Assembly: GCF_023159225.1 (NCBI RefSeq)
Contig: NC_063169.1
Coordinates: 61,529,934-61,593,933, forward strand
Direction: 5' to 3'
DNA length: 64,000 nt
Source of the DNA: Perognathus longimembris pacificus
Taxonomy: Eukaryota; Chordata; Mammalia; Rodentia; Heteromyidae
This document shows positions 23,231 through 34,427 of this stretch, in pieces. The notes below the pieces were generated by a model. The model was not told the origin of the DNA and did no database searches. It was given only the letters and a program-made list of their open reading frames with translations. The position numbers were made by a program, and so were the translations under genes. Within the stretch, counting starts at the first letter, position 1. The number at the start of each line of letters is the position of its first letter.

Positions 23231-23639
23231 AGAAGAGAAACTCTTCATAGGCTCAAATAGTGAACTTGCTTGATTATACCTCCACAAATTTATCTAGCCT
23301 CATTAACCATAGAGGAATCAATCTCTAGTGAAATTACTAGTCCAGAAATAATACAAAACTTTTCTACAAAGAAAAAGATAAATGTGTCTCTAATATGCAT
23401 TAGGTAATTGACAACTATGTATTTTATTGTGCACTGTTGTATTGATCATTGTAACAGGTGAGTTCTGACTGTGGTGACATTTTTTTCTCTATTGCCGTTT
23501 TGTTGTAGGCTGTGACAAATTAAAAACAGTAGCTACAACAGGGATAGACTGTCAAGCTGTCAATCAAAGCTGTTTAACTCTTAGGATTCATAAAACACCA
23601 TGCTTCCAACACTGTAGTCATGAAGTATTTGAGTTCAGG

Positions 23640-23712
23640 GCTAGAAGTACAACTCAAATTGTAGAGCACTTGCCTAACAAGTTCAAACCTCAGTACTAAA
23701 CCAACAAACAAA
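23640..23712 (+). repeat. ID-like monomeric SINE
   Basis: GCTAGAAGTACAACTCAAAT, TGTAGAGCACTTGCCTAACA, then TTCAAACCTCAGTAC and an A-rich tail. Diverged. Confidence 0.5.
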
Positions 23713-23929
23713 AACTAGGTCATAAGATCCAGCTCTTGTAACTGGAAAAATTATATTCAGTTATTGTCCCAGTGAGTAACAGTGAGGCATGTGGCAAACA
23801 GTCCACATGGTAATTCTGGCTCCTGGGCACACTAACTTCAGTGACCCAGTCTATAACCTGACCCTGCCAATGCATGCCCAGACATTCAGAAGCTGAGGGG
23901 AAAGCAAGGAAGCCACAATGGACAGAATA

Positions 23930-24660
23930 GTCCTGAAAAGCACTAAGCCAGAGGACTCAGACTTCCCAACTTCAAAACTTATTACACAGCTACAGTTTTT
24001 CAGACAGTTCCATGCTGGCATGAAGACAGGAGTATAGATCAGAAAAACAGAATTAAGAGTCCAAAATCCGTGATCAGTTGAGTGGTCAAGAAAGAGTTCT
24101 AGGGCAATTCAATTAGGAAATGAATAGTTTTCGAGCAATAATGCTAGGATCACTGGATATTCATGCACAAAAGATGAAAGTTGACCTCTGCTTCAGCAGA
24201 CACACAAAATTGGCTCCAAACTGATGAAAGTTCTAAATGAAAGAGCACTGTGGAAAATCTATGAATCCCTCTTTATACCTTAGATTTGAAGTGATTGTAG
24301 AAATTCCATCTAAAATTAAACATAAAAATGTAACTGGACTGGGCTGGGAATATGGCCTAGTGGTAAAGTGCTCGCCTCATGTACATGAAGCCCTGGGTTC
24401 AATTCCTCAGCACCACATATATAGAAAAAGCCGGAAGTGGCTCTGTGGCTCAAGTGGTAGAGTGCTAGCCTTGAGTGCAAAGAAGCCAGGGGCAGTGCTC
24501 AGGCCCTGAGTTCAAGCCCCAGGACTGGCAAAAAAAAAAAAATTTAACTGGACCACATGGCAATTAAAATTTTTATGCTTCAAAGGACACCATCAGCAAA
24601 GTGACAATAGACTATATAATATTGAAATATTATATAATATATAAGATAAGATACTGGAAA
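23930..24660 (+). mobile_element. L1 ORF2 C-terminal relic
   Basis: ACTTATTACACAGCTACAGT, CACTGGATATTCATGCACAA, AAACTGATGAAAGTTCTAAA and ACATGGCAATTAAAATTTTT match the order of L1 ORF2 near its 3' end. The frame is broken by stops and shifts and interrupted by an IDL-Geo SINE. Inactive. Confidence 0.7.
24340..24540 (+). repeat. IDL-Geo SINE in an L1 relic
   Basis: Full dimer: GGGCTGGGAATATGGCCTAG, GGTTCAATTCC, then GGCTCAAGTGGTAGAGTGC, GAGTTCAAGCCCC and an A-tail. The target-site duplication is AATGTAACTGGAC (24327-24339) against AATTTAACTGGAC (24541-24553), 12 of 13 identical. Older subfamily form with GTGGTAAAGTGC. Confidence 0.93.
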
Positions 24661-24661
24661 G

Positions 24662-24868
24662 TTCTATTTCTCTTGAAAGATCTCTTCTTGCCTTTTATCT
24701 GGGCTCTCTTTCAGAAGCCTTGTGTTCTCTGGGTTCTCGTCCTACGGGGACACTAATCCTATCAGACCAGAGGCCCATCCATGGGACCGCATTAAACCTT
24801 CATGAAGATTCATCCAAATCCATCCACAGGAGTTTAGGTGGAGACAAAGTATTTGGTCCATAACAGGC
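24662..24868 (-). mobile_element. MLT1-like LTR, first copy
   Basis: CGGGGACACTAATCCTATCA, AGAGGCCCATCCATGGGACC and TATTTGGTCCATAACAGGC follow the reverse-complement order of an MLT1 LTR 5' half. Its left boundary against the L1 relic is uncertain. Confidence 0.5.
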
Positions 24869-25192
24869 AGCCACAGTACCAAACTGTATAGTAGTTGGCA
24901 AAAGAAAGTCATCTTTATACAGTTCTTGTAGTTTTCTTCTAGAGCCTGGTAGTCTAGGAGCAAGGTGTTGGCCAGTTTGGCTTTGCCTGGTGCCTTTGTC
25001 CTTGGCTGGAAGATGGCTGTTTTCTCCTGGGTATTTCTTCTGTTCTTGATGGGCTTAGGGTCCTAGCCTTAGACCCTCACTTAAATTTCATCACCTCTGT
25101 AAGGGCCCTAACTTTAGTCACACTGGAGTTTACAGTTTTATAACGTGAATTCAAGAGGGAAGGAAGGGGCAATTCTGTCTACAACATCTACT
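24869..25192 (-). mobile_element. MLT1-like LTR, second copy
   Basis: TTCTAGAGCCTGGTAGTCTA, GGCTGGAAGATGGCTG, TTCATCACCTCTGTAAGGGC and ACTTTAGTCACACTGG again follow MLT1 reverse complement. It lies in tandem with the first copy. Confidence 0.5.
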
Positions 25193-26261
25193 TACAGGAG
25201 ACATTCAGAGTGGGTGAATCAACAGTGAGGAGCAGTAGATTCGTGGTTGGAGGCTGCGGGGGGCGGGGGGAGAACTGGGAGGAGAGCTAAGGGAGTGGAG
25301 GTTACTTTATGTGATGAATATGTTCTGACTTTCCTTGTGATAATGGGTGCATATCTCTGACTATGCTAAGAGCCAATGAATTATTCATTTTAAAAGAGTG
25401 AATTGTATGCTGTGTGAATTATGTTTTGGGGGTGTTTTTTTTGGGGGGGGGAAGCAATCAAAGCCTAAGTAGTAAGAAACATCACTGATGATGTCTTTTA
25501 AGAAGCAGCCAGATCCTACCCCTTAGCATGGAGTAGACAACCAGGGCCCTGCGCAGAGTCCACGCCCACTCTTCTTCGCACATTCATAACTTCTGGGCAG
25601 AAGGACAGATGTCAGATCTGGAACACATGGTTATAGCTTCCGGCTTCCATGCTTATAATCTTGGCTTAAACTCGACTCCCAAAGAATTCACCTAGAGCCC
25701 CTTAAACATCCAAGCCCAGCATTCATCTTAGAGAGCAAAGAATGACATCCTAGCCTGGGGACAAGAGAGTTCCTGAGGCCGGAAGTCAGCAGGGTCTGAA
25801 TTTATTTCTCACATGTTAAGGCCTTCCCTCTTCCATTCCTTTAGAATTAGAATGTCAGACTTTACTGAGCATGTCATTTTTGCATAGTCGTCTCTCCTGG
25901 GCTCTGGGCTTTCAAGGCATAGATCTGCCAAACTGCCCTTACTAAGCCCAGAGGCGACATTATTATTGTCAGTTCACTGACAAATGTGTTCCACCGGGCA
26001 TCTAGATTCTGGAAGATGGGGATCTTTTCTTTGATACCTCATCCCCAGTCCTTGTCCTTTGCTAGGCACATTGGAAACCATGCCCTCCCCCACCAAGTCT
26101 TCCTAAATAAACAAATAGATGAATACTTGCCTTCTCTTCTTTAACTCGTTAGGATGCATGTAGCTCCATGCTTCTGTGAACCAGTTTTATAACTGGCTAA
26201 CTAAGGAATCCTAACTAAAGCATTGGTTCTCCCAGAGTCGACACGGTATCAATAATAATAA
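25193..26261. other. No gene or clear repeat seen
   Basis: Unique-looking sequence with two G runs (about 25256-25271 and 25443-25452). Confidence 0.45.
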
Positions 26262-26458
26262 CTTCATACCTATTGAGCAGTTCTCAACTGGTTCCACACT
26301 AAGCAATTATAGTCAATAATCTCATTTAACCCTTCACAACAAATCCCTTGGTATTTCATTATCTCCATTTTACAGATGTGGAAAGTGAGGTTCCCAGAGC
26401 TTAGGAGGCTTGTTAAAGTCACAGAGGAAGCAGTAGTGGAGCCATAGTTTAGTTGTCA
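26262..26458 (-). repeat. MIR ancient SINE
   Basis: A good-length MIR in reverse complement: CATACCTATTGAGCAG, AATCTCATTTAACCCTTCAC, TTATCTCCATTTTACAGATG, TGGAAAGTGAGGTTCCCAGA and AAAGTCACAGAGGAAGC. Confidence 0.8.
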
Positions 26459-26981
26459 GTGTAACCTGACGGGGAAAGCAGAGAACAGAGCAAGAGCTGT
26501 GGCTCGAGGTGGTTCCTGCCCCGTTCAGGCCCCGTGGGACGCTTCCTTGGCTTTGTAGGTTAGCATCCTCTGTGTGAATCGCATGCAGATCCTTCTGACT
26601 CAGGTTACAATGTTCTCAGCTGGGATAGGAAAACAGGGAAAGAAGAAGAAGCTGAGACGGAACCAGGAACTAAGGCTAAATCAAAGCAAGTATTTGAATC
26701 AACTCTTCAAGAATGCGCAGACCTGCCCTCCTTCCAACACCCTCCTCTGCCTTGGCATGTTAAGTGAGGTACAATGCTCCCCTCCGCTCCAGGAGTTACT
26801 GAGTTCAAGAATAGAAAGCATCTGGCTTTTGTCAATCTGTGACTGTGATGAATACCTGAAAAGACCACAAAGAACAGACACCTGTGCCACAAGTCCCTTA
26901 AATCCTAAGGCCCCTTATCACACCCACTACTATCTTAGGGGAGAATATCTAATCTGAACAACCTATAAATTGTGACAAGTA

Positions 26982-27206
26982 TTGGGTACCAGTGGCTCAC
27001 ACCTCTACTCCTAGCTACTCGGGAGGCTGAGATCTGAGGATCGCGGATCAAAGCCATCCCAGGCAGGAAAGTCCATGAGATTCTTATTTCTAGTTGATCA
27101 CCAGAAAACTGGAAGTGGTTCTGTAGCTCTAAGTAGCAGAACACTAGTGTTGAGTGAAAAAAGCTCAGGGACAGTGCCCAGGCCCTGAGTTCAAGCCCCA
27201 TGATCA
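26982..27206 (+). repeat. B1-Geo SINE
   Basis: TTGGGTACCAGTGGCTCAC, CTACTCGGGAGGCTGAGATC, AAAGCCATCCCAGGCAGG and Geo (GAGTTCAAGCCCCATGATC) give a nearly full dimer. Confidence 0.85.
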
Positions 27207-27956
27207 ATCAAAGCATTCAGAACAACTGGATAGGCTCCTTCTGCCTGACCATAAACTTAGTCTGTAATCTTCTAGACCTAGAATTTGCGAATTGGGTTAT
27301 CTTCCTCTGAACCTGCCAGGTTCTCCTGTGGGCTTCTGGTTCCCCTCCCCCATTGCAGCTGTGGGTCACAGAGAGCCACACCAAGGGAGAAGGGAAATGA
27401 AGGGAATGTTTGCCATGCGGGCATTTCAGAGCAGCAGGCTTGGCTGGAGGTGTTTGGAAAAGGCACGTATCACATCTCCTGAGAGTTGTTATAAGTGATT
27501 CCACAGCTTTCACATGGACCTCAGTCAACAAAATCAAGTGTTTGTTTATTCCATGGTTGTCATGTCCCAGAGCAGACAACCTGGCACTTTTCCTGCTTTC
27601 AGTTCACCCCCCCTTGCCTTGGCCATGTATAGACTGTGAGTGGATAGCACTCAAACATTTTAATCTCCAAGGGGGAGGAATTGAGGGGGGAGAGGGAGAA
27701 GTTGAGAAGGCCATACATAATTTGGGACAGCTCTTGTTCTGGGAGAACATGGAATCAGGCAACACCACCGCCAACCGCTAGAAAACTTCCTATCACACAG
27801 AGCCTATTCAGAGTGCCTAGGATGAAGTCAGAATTCTATGAAGGGACAGATGGCCAATGCCAGTGGTGTAAACTGTCCTCGCTCTCCCAATAATCGGCAT
27901 GGGAAGGGAGCAAGGAGCACAGATACACTCTTGAATGATCTCAAAATGGGCTCAAG

Positions 27957-28180
27957 CTGGGCGCTGGTAACTCACACCTGTAATCCTAGCTACTCGGGAG
28001 GCTGAGATCTAAGAATGTGGTTCAAAGCCAGCCAGGACAGGAAAATCTGTTAGACTCTTACCTCTAATTAACCAGCAGAAAACCGGAAGTGGGGCTGTGG
28101 CTTAAATTGGTAGAGAACTAGCCTTGAGCGAAAGAACTCAGGGACAGAGCCCAGGCCCTGAGTCCAAGCCTCATAACTAC
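27957..28180 (+). repeat. B1-Geo SINE
   Basis: GCTGGGCGCTGGTAACTCAC, CTACTCGGGAGGCTGAGATC, AACCAGCAGAAAACCGGAAG and Geo (GGCTTAAATTGGTAGAG, GAGTCCAAGCC) are in order. A long GGAA tract follows. Confidence 0.85.
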
Positions 28181-28299
28181 AGGAAGGAAAGAGGGAAGGA
28201 AGGAAGGAAGGAAGGAAGGAAGGAAGGAAGGAAGGAAGGAAGGAAGGAAGGAAGGAAGGAAGGAAGGAAGGAAGGAAGGAAGGAAGGAAGGAAGGAAAG
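28181..28299. repeat. GGAA microsatellite
   Basis: About 118 bp of nearly perfect GGAA at a B1-Geo tail. Polypeptide-like open frames through it are artefacts. Confidence 0.95.
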
Positions 28300-28632
28300 C
28301 AGCCTCAAAATCCGTATGCCTGCCATCCTCACTGGTGCGCTTGTGTAGGTGAACTGCACCTGTCAGTGGCTTCATAAATAACGCTCAGTTCTGCCCCCTG
28401 CCCTCCGGTTCTGTAGTGTTTGTTTGTTTGTTTGTTTGACAGCCTGTCACTCCACGTTTCACGAAGGTGGACCAAGTCTGACTTGTTCATCTTTGGGCCT
28501 TCAGATCGCTGTGTATACCTAGAAATACATTTTTACTCCTTATACAACTGAATTACAAAGCTGATGGAGAAGAAGAAATGGCTGGGAAAATATACCCAGG
28601 AAATTGACTTTTCTTTCATGGAAGAGACTTGG

Positions 28633-28844
28633 TTTCTACTTTTTTTATTTTTGCCATTCCTGGGCCTTGGACTCAGGGCCTGAGCACTATCCTTGGCTTC
28701 TTTTTGCTCAAGGCTAGCACTCTGCCACTTGAGCCACAGAGTCACTTCTGGCCGTTTTCTATATACGTGGTGCTGGGGAATCGAACCCAGGGCTTCATGT
28801 ATACGAGGCAAGCACTCTTGCCACTAGGCCATATTCCCAGCCCC
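28633..28844 (-). repeat. IDL-Geo SINE, young subfamily
   Basis: CCTGGGCCTTGGACTCAGGG, GAGCCACAGAGTCACTTCTG and GGGGAATCGAACCCAGGGC lead to CACTCTTGCCACTAGGCC. The target-site duplication is ATGGAAGAGACTTGG (28618-28632) against ATAGAAGAGACTTGG (28845-28859), 14 of 15 identical. Confidence 0.92.
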
Positions 28845-29334
28845 ATAGAAGAGACTTGGAATCTCACAGAGACTTCCCCTTACACTGAGCGTAAGGCAAG
28901 TCTTAGCTCCAGGAAGAGACTTTTCTTGTTTTGATTTTTTTTAATATATCTTTCAAAAGACTCGGGTAACTTTACAAGACACCTTAAAACATTACTTTTC
29001 AAATTATTTTTCCTTATGTTTTATTGCTGGACAAACCAGAATCCTTATAAAAGAAAATATTTTCTTTATTGCAAATCTACTATGCACAAAATACAGGATA
29101 TTTTGAAAATGCTAAAAGACAGAGAGAGATCACCGGATATGTTTTATAATATTCTTTTCACCTTTCACAAAATTTGAAGAGGCTTAATCGTTTTATTATG
29201 AAATATTTGGTCTTGGTATTTGGCAAAAGGAAAGTTCACTTTAAATCCCTAGATATAGAGAAGAAGTCAAACCCTTTGCCCCTCCAAAACCACACACACA
29301 CACACACACACACGTGATGGATCAATGGTGGGTT

Positions 29335-29756
29335 TTTTTTATCTTTTTATAACTTTTTAAAATTTTTCCTTTAGTTACACAAGAGTTTTAATTCAAGATG
29401 CAGTCTGTAAACACAGTGTGAATACAGCGCATCTTTTTTTTTTTTTTTTTTTTTTTGGCCAGTCCTGGGCCTTGGACTCAGGGCCTGAGCACTGTCCCTG
29501 GCTTCTTCCCGCTCAAGGCTAGCACTCCGCCACTTGAGCCACAGCGCCGCTTCTGGCCGTTTTCTGTATATGTGGTGCTGGGGAATCGAACCTAGGGCCT
29601 CGTGTATCCGAAGCAGGCACTCTTGCCACTAGGCTATATCCCCAGCCCAATACAGCGCATCTTGATCAATGTCACCCTTTTGTCCTTCTCACCCATCATC
29701 CCAACAGCATCCTCTTTTGAATCGTAATGCAGATGTTCACATTGGAGGACTTCTCT
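29335..29756 (-). mobile_element. L1 3'-UTR-like relic with SINE insert
   Basis: TTTAGTTACACAAGAGTTTT, AATTCAAGATGCAGTC and, past the SINE, GATCAATGTCACCCTTTTGT resemble the T-rich complement of a rodent L1 3' end. The match is from memory of the general form and is weak. Confidence 0.35.
29436..29648 (-). repeat. IDL-Geo SINE, young subfamily
   Basis: A poly-T of more than 20 is followed by GGCCAGTCCTGGGCCTTGGA, GAGCCACAGCGCCGCTTCTG, GGGGAATCGAACCTAGGGCC and CACTCTTGCCACTAGGC. An exact 15-bp target-site duplication AATACAGCGCATCTT lies at 29421-29435 and 29649-29663. Among the youngest insertions in the window. Confidence 0.95.
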
Positions 29757-30759
29757 CCCCGCCCCCCCCCCGCCCCCGCCCATGTGTCCATACCAGTCTT
29801 CTCGCGAGGAGGCATCATCTCAACACCTGCTTTCTGTTATCCACTTTGGGTCTTTCATGGGCTTGCCTTCTCCCTCTTAGAAGACTCCTAGGCCCATCTA
29901 GCAAGTTGAAAGAAGAGGTGAGGAGAATGTTTCCCGCACCAGATGCAAAAGCAAATGGGGCATGCGTAAGGGGAAGAGGTGCCTGTAGAAAGAACTAAAC
30001 CTGGGAGGAGAGGGGGTTGGGTGCATTGCACAGCCTTAACGAGGGATTTCTAGATACTGGTGGTAGAAGCAAATTGCCTGTCAAGAGATCTACTTCATAA
30101 TGAAGCCAGCCGTGCAGAACTGCCAAGGCGCCACTGGGCCACAGCTTCTGGGCTCTCAGGCAGGCGGTAGGAATGACAGTGCTGGGCTCCCGGCGACACT
30201 CATGTCCCTGTAGGGTGGGCTGGGGCGACAGACAGGCAGACAGAAGGGTTAATGCCACCAGCCGCCCTTTTGTGCTGACATTGCAAACCATTAGTCAGAG
30301 GAGGGGGTAGGAAAGGAATGGGAGTAAGAGAGGGATTGAAATCAAGCACCATGGGGCTGGGGGAGCATGGAGATGCGGAAGCAAGCATCCATGGACAGCC
30401 AGGATCTTTCTGCCATCTTTGCTGTCGAGGAGGGGGTCTACCACAAGCCAGAGAGTGCCAGGATGCATTGTGCTATGCTTTGATGGTACCTCTCTTCTGT
30501 TGATTCACCCCAGTTTTGTTTATTCAGATGCCCAGACAAATGCTTCTCACTTCTCTAAAGATCACACCCAAGTCACACATATACCCGCGTGTGCATACAC
30601 TTCCCAGTGTCTGTGTCGGTGTTGAAAACCAGGAATGACTATAGGAAGGCTGCACAGTGGCCAGTGAGCTGACCACCTTTCTCACCACCCAGCTCCTGTG
30701 TAAGACTTTTTCCTAGGCAGCAAAGCAGTGACGTTACTGTCGAAGTCAAGAGCAGTTCT

Positions 30760-30825
30760 AAGGGCTGGAGGCATGGGGCAAGTGGCACAAGGTCCTGAGT
30801 TCAAACCTTAGTGCAGTAGTAAGTG
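30760..30825 (+). repeat. ID-like fragment
   Basis: GGCTGGAGGCATGGGGCAAG and GGTCCTGAGTTCAAACCTTA recall ID, with the middle missing. Confidence 0.35.
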
Positions 30826-32301
30826 AATCATCTGCAATGAGGCCGGAGATAGGGCAGAGCTGCCCGGGCCACGGCGCCTGCGTACATCTCCAGCACAATT
30901 CTCAGCACACACACACCCCAGGGGGCATGGCAGTGCCCAGGGGCCGTAGCGGAATCGCTGTAAGCAGACAGCTGCCAGCTTCAAGAACCTCGGTGCTCAA
31001 GTTAGGAACATCCCAGGGACCACGTTAAATAGCAGCAAAGGCTCAAGAAACAAAGGCTTTCAAGGTTAAGAAAAAGAAGTCAGAGTGCTAAATTCAAGAA
31101 AACATCTAGCAGTAGGAAAACGCCATGATGTTAGAACAAGGCCCCTTGGGAAGGGACAGTGGAGATGGAAGGGGATTTTAACCAACTGTGCAGAAGCCAC
31201 TGAAAGAGAGAGTCCGGAAGAGCTGAAATCATGGGGGGTACCTGGAGGCAGATGTTAGCAGGACCGACCTTGACTCCTCCAGGGAGATACCTGGTACCAG
31301 GTAGATACCTGGGAAACCTTGGTGGGTCAGTGGAGGCATTTGCAGGTGACAGGTGTGCTTAAGGACGCCATGATACCTTTGGAGAGCCAGCCTGCTTGCC
31401 TTCTCAGGCGAGTCCAGGAGCAGCAGACGGCTGTGCTCAGGTTCACTGAGCTAGAACCGACTCGTGGTACCAGCAGGTCTGGGCCCATGGAAGGAGTTAT
31501 GCACTTGGCAGGAACGCCACCCTGAGTTCAGACCAAGGCACATCTGGGGTTCCTGGCTAGTGTAATAACCTACATTACACGTTTGGCCAGGAGCACCTGT
31601 GCGTAGCCCAGAAAGCCCAGGGCAGCCATTGTGGTAGAGGGGATATTAACAGCTCTCATCAAAGCCGGCACGTGTAGTGGTACCCAGGAGCACAGTTGCA
31701 GCAAGGAGCCTGCCCACATTGCCGTGACAAGGCCCTAGTTTCTGGAGTTTATCACTTAATCATACAAATACCCTTTGTGTTGAACTGGAAGCTGATAAGG
31801 AAACTATCAGGAAGTAAAGAGAATTTAACTCTCAGAGCCATAAAGATGCTTCATTTCTGTTCCGTGCACATGTCCACCTCTGTTAGAGCCTTGCTATTCT
31901 CCTGACCCTGACTGTCTGCATAGCAGAAATACAGTATGTGAGGATAGAAGGTTTATTTCTGAGGTGGCCCAATGGAGATGTGAATCTCTTAACTTCTGTA
32001 TGTGGGGGACCATAAGAGTTCTATCACAATAGGAAGTAATAACACTTGCCGTGTTATTATTAGTTATTATTTGCCATGGCAAAGCATAAGCGAGTATCCT
32101 ACACAAACATTCTAGGTGTTTTGCTTGCTGTTACCTGTCCAAAATGAGGAAGCAAGGGTTCCAGTGTTCCACCTGAGACTTCATGACGTTACAGCAGCTG
32201 GATTTGGCCACTTTCAATGCAAAGCCTTTCTCTGATGAAAGGGAAACCTGGGGCCTGCCATTCACAGATTGTTGCTTAAAAGGATTCTGTAACCTTTTAT
32301 C

Positions 32302-32372
32302 CTGTCCCTCTCTGTGTGTCTCTGTCTGTATCTCTGTCTGTATCTCTGTCTCTGTCTCTGTCTCTCTCTCAT
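32302..32372. repeat. CT-rich microsatellite
   Basis: TCTGTCTCTGTCTG-type repeats. Open frames on both strands here are artefacts. Confidence 0.9.
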
Positions 32373-32681
32373 AGACACACGTACACACGCACGCACATGC
32401 ATGTTGTGATCTCTACTGAGCAGGTTAATTGTTCCTGGTCTGTGTCTTCCAGATCCTCTGAGCCATTCTTCACCCAACACAGGAAGTACATTAAGGCAGG
32501 AAGCAGGTCAGGCCGCCCCTCACTTTAAATTCTTCCGTGGCTTCTTCCTGGGTATGATGGAGAACGCACATGCCTACCGTCTGAGTGAAGGCTGGGTGGG
32601 AGAAACTCGTCTCCCCACGGCCTATGCTGTGAATCACGTGACTTGAAATGCCCAGAAATGCCTTGGAAGAATTCTCTTGTT

Positions 32682-32714
32682 TGCGGGGGGCGGGGGGGGG
32701 GGCGGGGGGGAGGA
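32682..32714. repeat. G-rich run, possible G-quadruplex
   Basis: Four or more G runs of at least 4 separated by single C or A bases, which meets the usual G-quadruplex spacing rule on the plus strand. Confidence 0.6.
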
Positions 32715-32866
32715 AAGGCTTGAGTATTGTGAAATTAAAGAACATCCTGAACTTTCTTTTGGTGTGCCCAGTGGGGACTGACCCAAATGGAACCAAAGTA
32801 ACTGTTTTCCTCTTTGCCCTCTGAGAAGGATATATTGTCTCTATAAAGCCTTCGTGATTACTTTTT

Positions 32867-33064
32867 TTTTTTGGCCAGTCCTGGGCCTTGGACTCAGGGC
32901 CTGAGCACTGTCCCTGGCTTCTTTTTGCTCAAGGCTAGCACTCTGCCACTTGAGCCACAGCGCCACTTCTGGCCGTTTTCTGTATATGTGGTGCTGGGGA
33001 ATCGAACCTAGGGCCTCGTGTATCCGAGGCAGGCACTCTTGCCACTAGGCTATATCCCCAGCCC
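32867..33064 (-). repeat. IDL-Geo SINE, young subfamily
   Basis: Closely similar to the copy at 29436 (GGCCAGTCCTGGGCCTTGGA, GGGGAATCGAACCTAGGGCC). An exact 15-bp target-site duplication TCGTGATTACTTTTT is at 32852-32866 and 33065-33079. Confidence 0.95.
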
Positions 33065-34179
33065 TCGTGATTACTTTTTGCACTCAAGGGGAACTTAGGC
33101 ACGTCGGGTCTAATGTGAAAAACACACACACACGCTAGTGGTCACAGATATGTGGGAATAGGAAGGGAAAAGAAGCTAATCAGCTGCTTGTATCCAATGT
33201 GGAAAACTCGGCCCAATGCTGTTCCCCGCAGCTAGCATTTCTAGTCCTCACCAACTTGAAGGCATCCAACTCCGTGGGAACCATTGCTGAATGTTCTAAA
33301 GTGGCTTTTGAAATGTCTGGAGAAATCTCACCTTCTCTAAGGCACCCATCCACCTGGCTGGCCTCCGGAGTTAATCTTCAGTTTTCCCTCCTTTTATGTC
33401 CTGGACTATTTGAGTTTTGCTTTCCTCAAGTCCTGCTTGGAGGCAAAAACACGGTCAGAATTTGGAGATTATTTATAGAGATTGATTTTCAAGCATCTCA
33501 AAACGTTGGGATAGTTGTGTTTCCTGGGTGATGGTTTTCTACAAGTTACTCCCTTCTCAAGTTTGCCAGGCAAGGCATTTGGAATTCATGATATTGGACA
33601 CAGTCTGAATTTTATCTTTGGAAACTATAGCAACGTGCTGCCTGTAACACATTCTTGTGTGAATATGCATTCACATTCTCGTTGCTCATCGTCACTTCTT
33701 TCATTTCTTAGTTTATTTCTTTTTGTAATTTATTTCTTTTGCAGTGCTAGGGATCAAACCCAGGCCCTCATGCATGTTAAGCAAGTGCTCAATTATATCC
33801 CCAGCTGTCCTTTAATTTTTTATTTTAAAAAATCCTTTAATAGAGACAATCAAGGTAGCCATGTTATGCATAGCCATGCTATGACATGCGTTATTGCTGC
33901 ATTGGTTTATATTTGGGATAATGTCCTTGCAGTCCATGGGAGGTGTGTTATAGGAGCTCCTGGTGGTTACAGAGCTGAGACTTGTGCACTGGGTCAGTGC
34001 TCACCAGACGTGAACAAAACTAGAGTCGCGAGCCTTCCCAGGTGGGTGTCCTTCCCATCATCTGGTTTCTTTCAAGTTTTATTTTCTGATGTTGTTCACA
34101 GTGCTTGGTTGAGGCACCTCACCATTACATTGTGTGTTGGAGGATGGAGGACAGAGAGACATCAGGACTTGTTTTGTTA
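33065..34179. other. No gene seen; one ID relic
   Basis: Two open frames of 110 and 221 codons (33199-33531, 33515-34180, plus) overlap here. The longer one crosses an ID relic at 33745. Neither has a recognised domain, so they are treated as chance frames. Confidence 0.4.
33745..33807 (-). repeat. ID-like monomer
   Basis: GTGCTAGGGATCAAACCCAG, CATGCATGTTAAGCAAGTGC and TATATCCCCAGC are the reverse complement of an ID element without a Geo half. Confidence 0.65.
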
Positions 34180-34345
34180 GTGTATATTAATTATACACAA
34201 AAATGGGTTTCGTGTGACATTTTCACACATGTATCTCTGTACACTGGTCATAGAAAACTTAGTAAGCAGTTGCCGCTGACTGCCCGCCATGGGCCCATTT
34301 CCAAGGCCCATTTCTTCCCGCTCTCCTGTTCTTCAGCTGGAGAAC
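34180..34345 (-). mobile_element. Possible L1 3'-UTR relic
   Basis: GTGTATATTAATTATACACA, ATGGGTTTCGTGTGACATTT and TCACACATGTATCTC recall the complement of a rodent L1 3' UTR. Weak. Confidence 0.3.
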
Positions 34346-34427
34346 CTTGGTTTGTGTGTGGTGAGGGGTGCGTGGCACGTGGTAGGCGCGCTGGTTCAGA
34401 GCATGTGGGATTGTGGCTGCCCTCATT

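Larger units (their letters stand above)
29757..32866. other. Long stretch with no recognised gene
   Basis: A C-rich run (about 29759-29780), an ID-like fragment at 30760, a CT tract at 32302 and a G-rich run at 32682 are the only landmarks. Many short open frames overlap in GC-richer parts (29.7-31.5 kb), but none shows a known domain. Confidence 0.45.

Noticed and set aside
24340..24420. Possible functional tRNA-Ala gene in the ID half
   Set aside because: It has a B box but no proper acceptor stem or anticodon arm, and is followed by Geo and an A-tail: a SINE.
24237..24509. 90-codon frame that recurs in similar form elsewhere (for example 234-437, 8405-8815, 36644-36865)
   Set aside because: The shared peptide is simply the translation of IDL-Geo SINE copies.
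33515..34180. 221-codon plus frame
   Set aside because: It crosses an ID relic and a possible L1 3' relic, and has no recognised domain or supporting exon signals.
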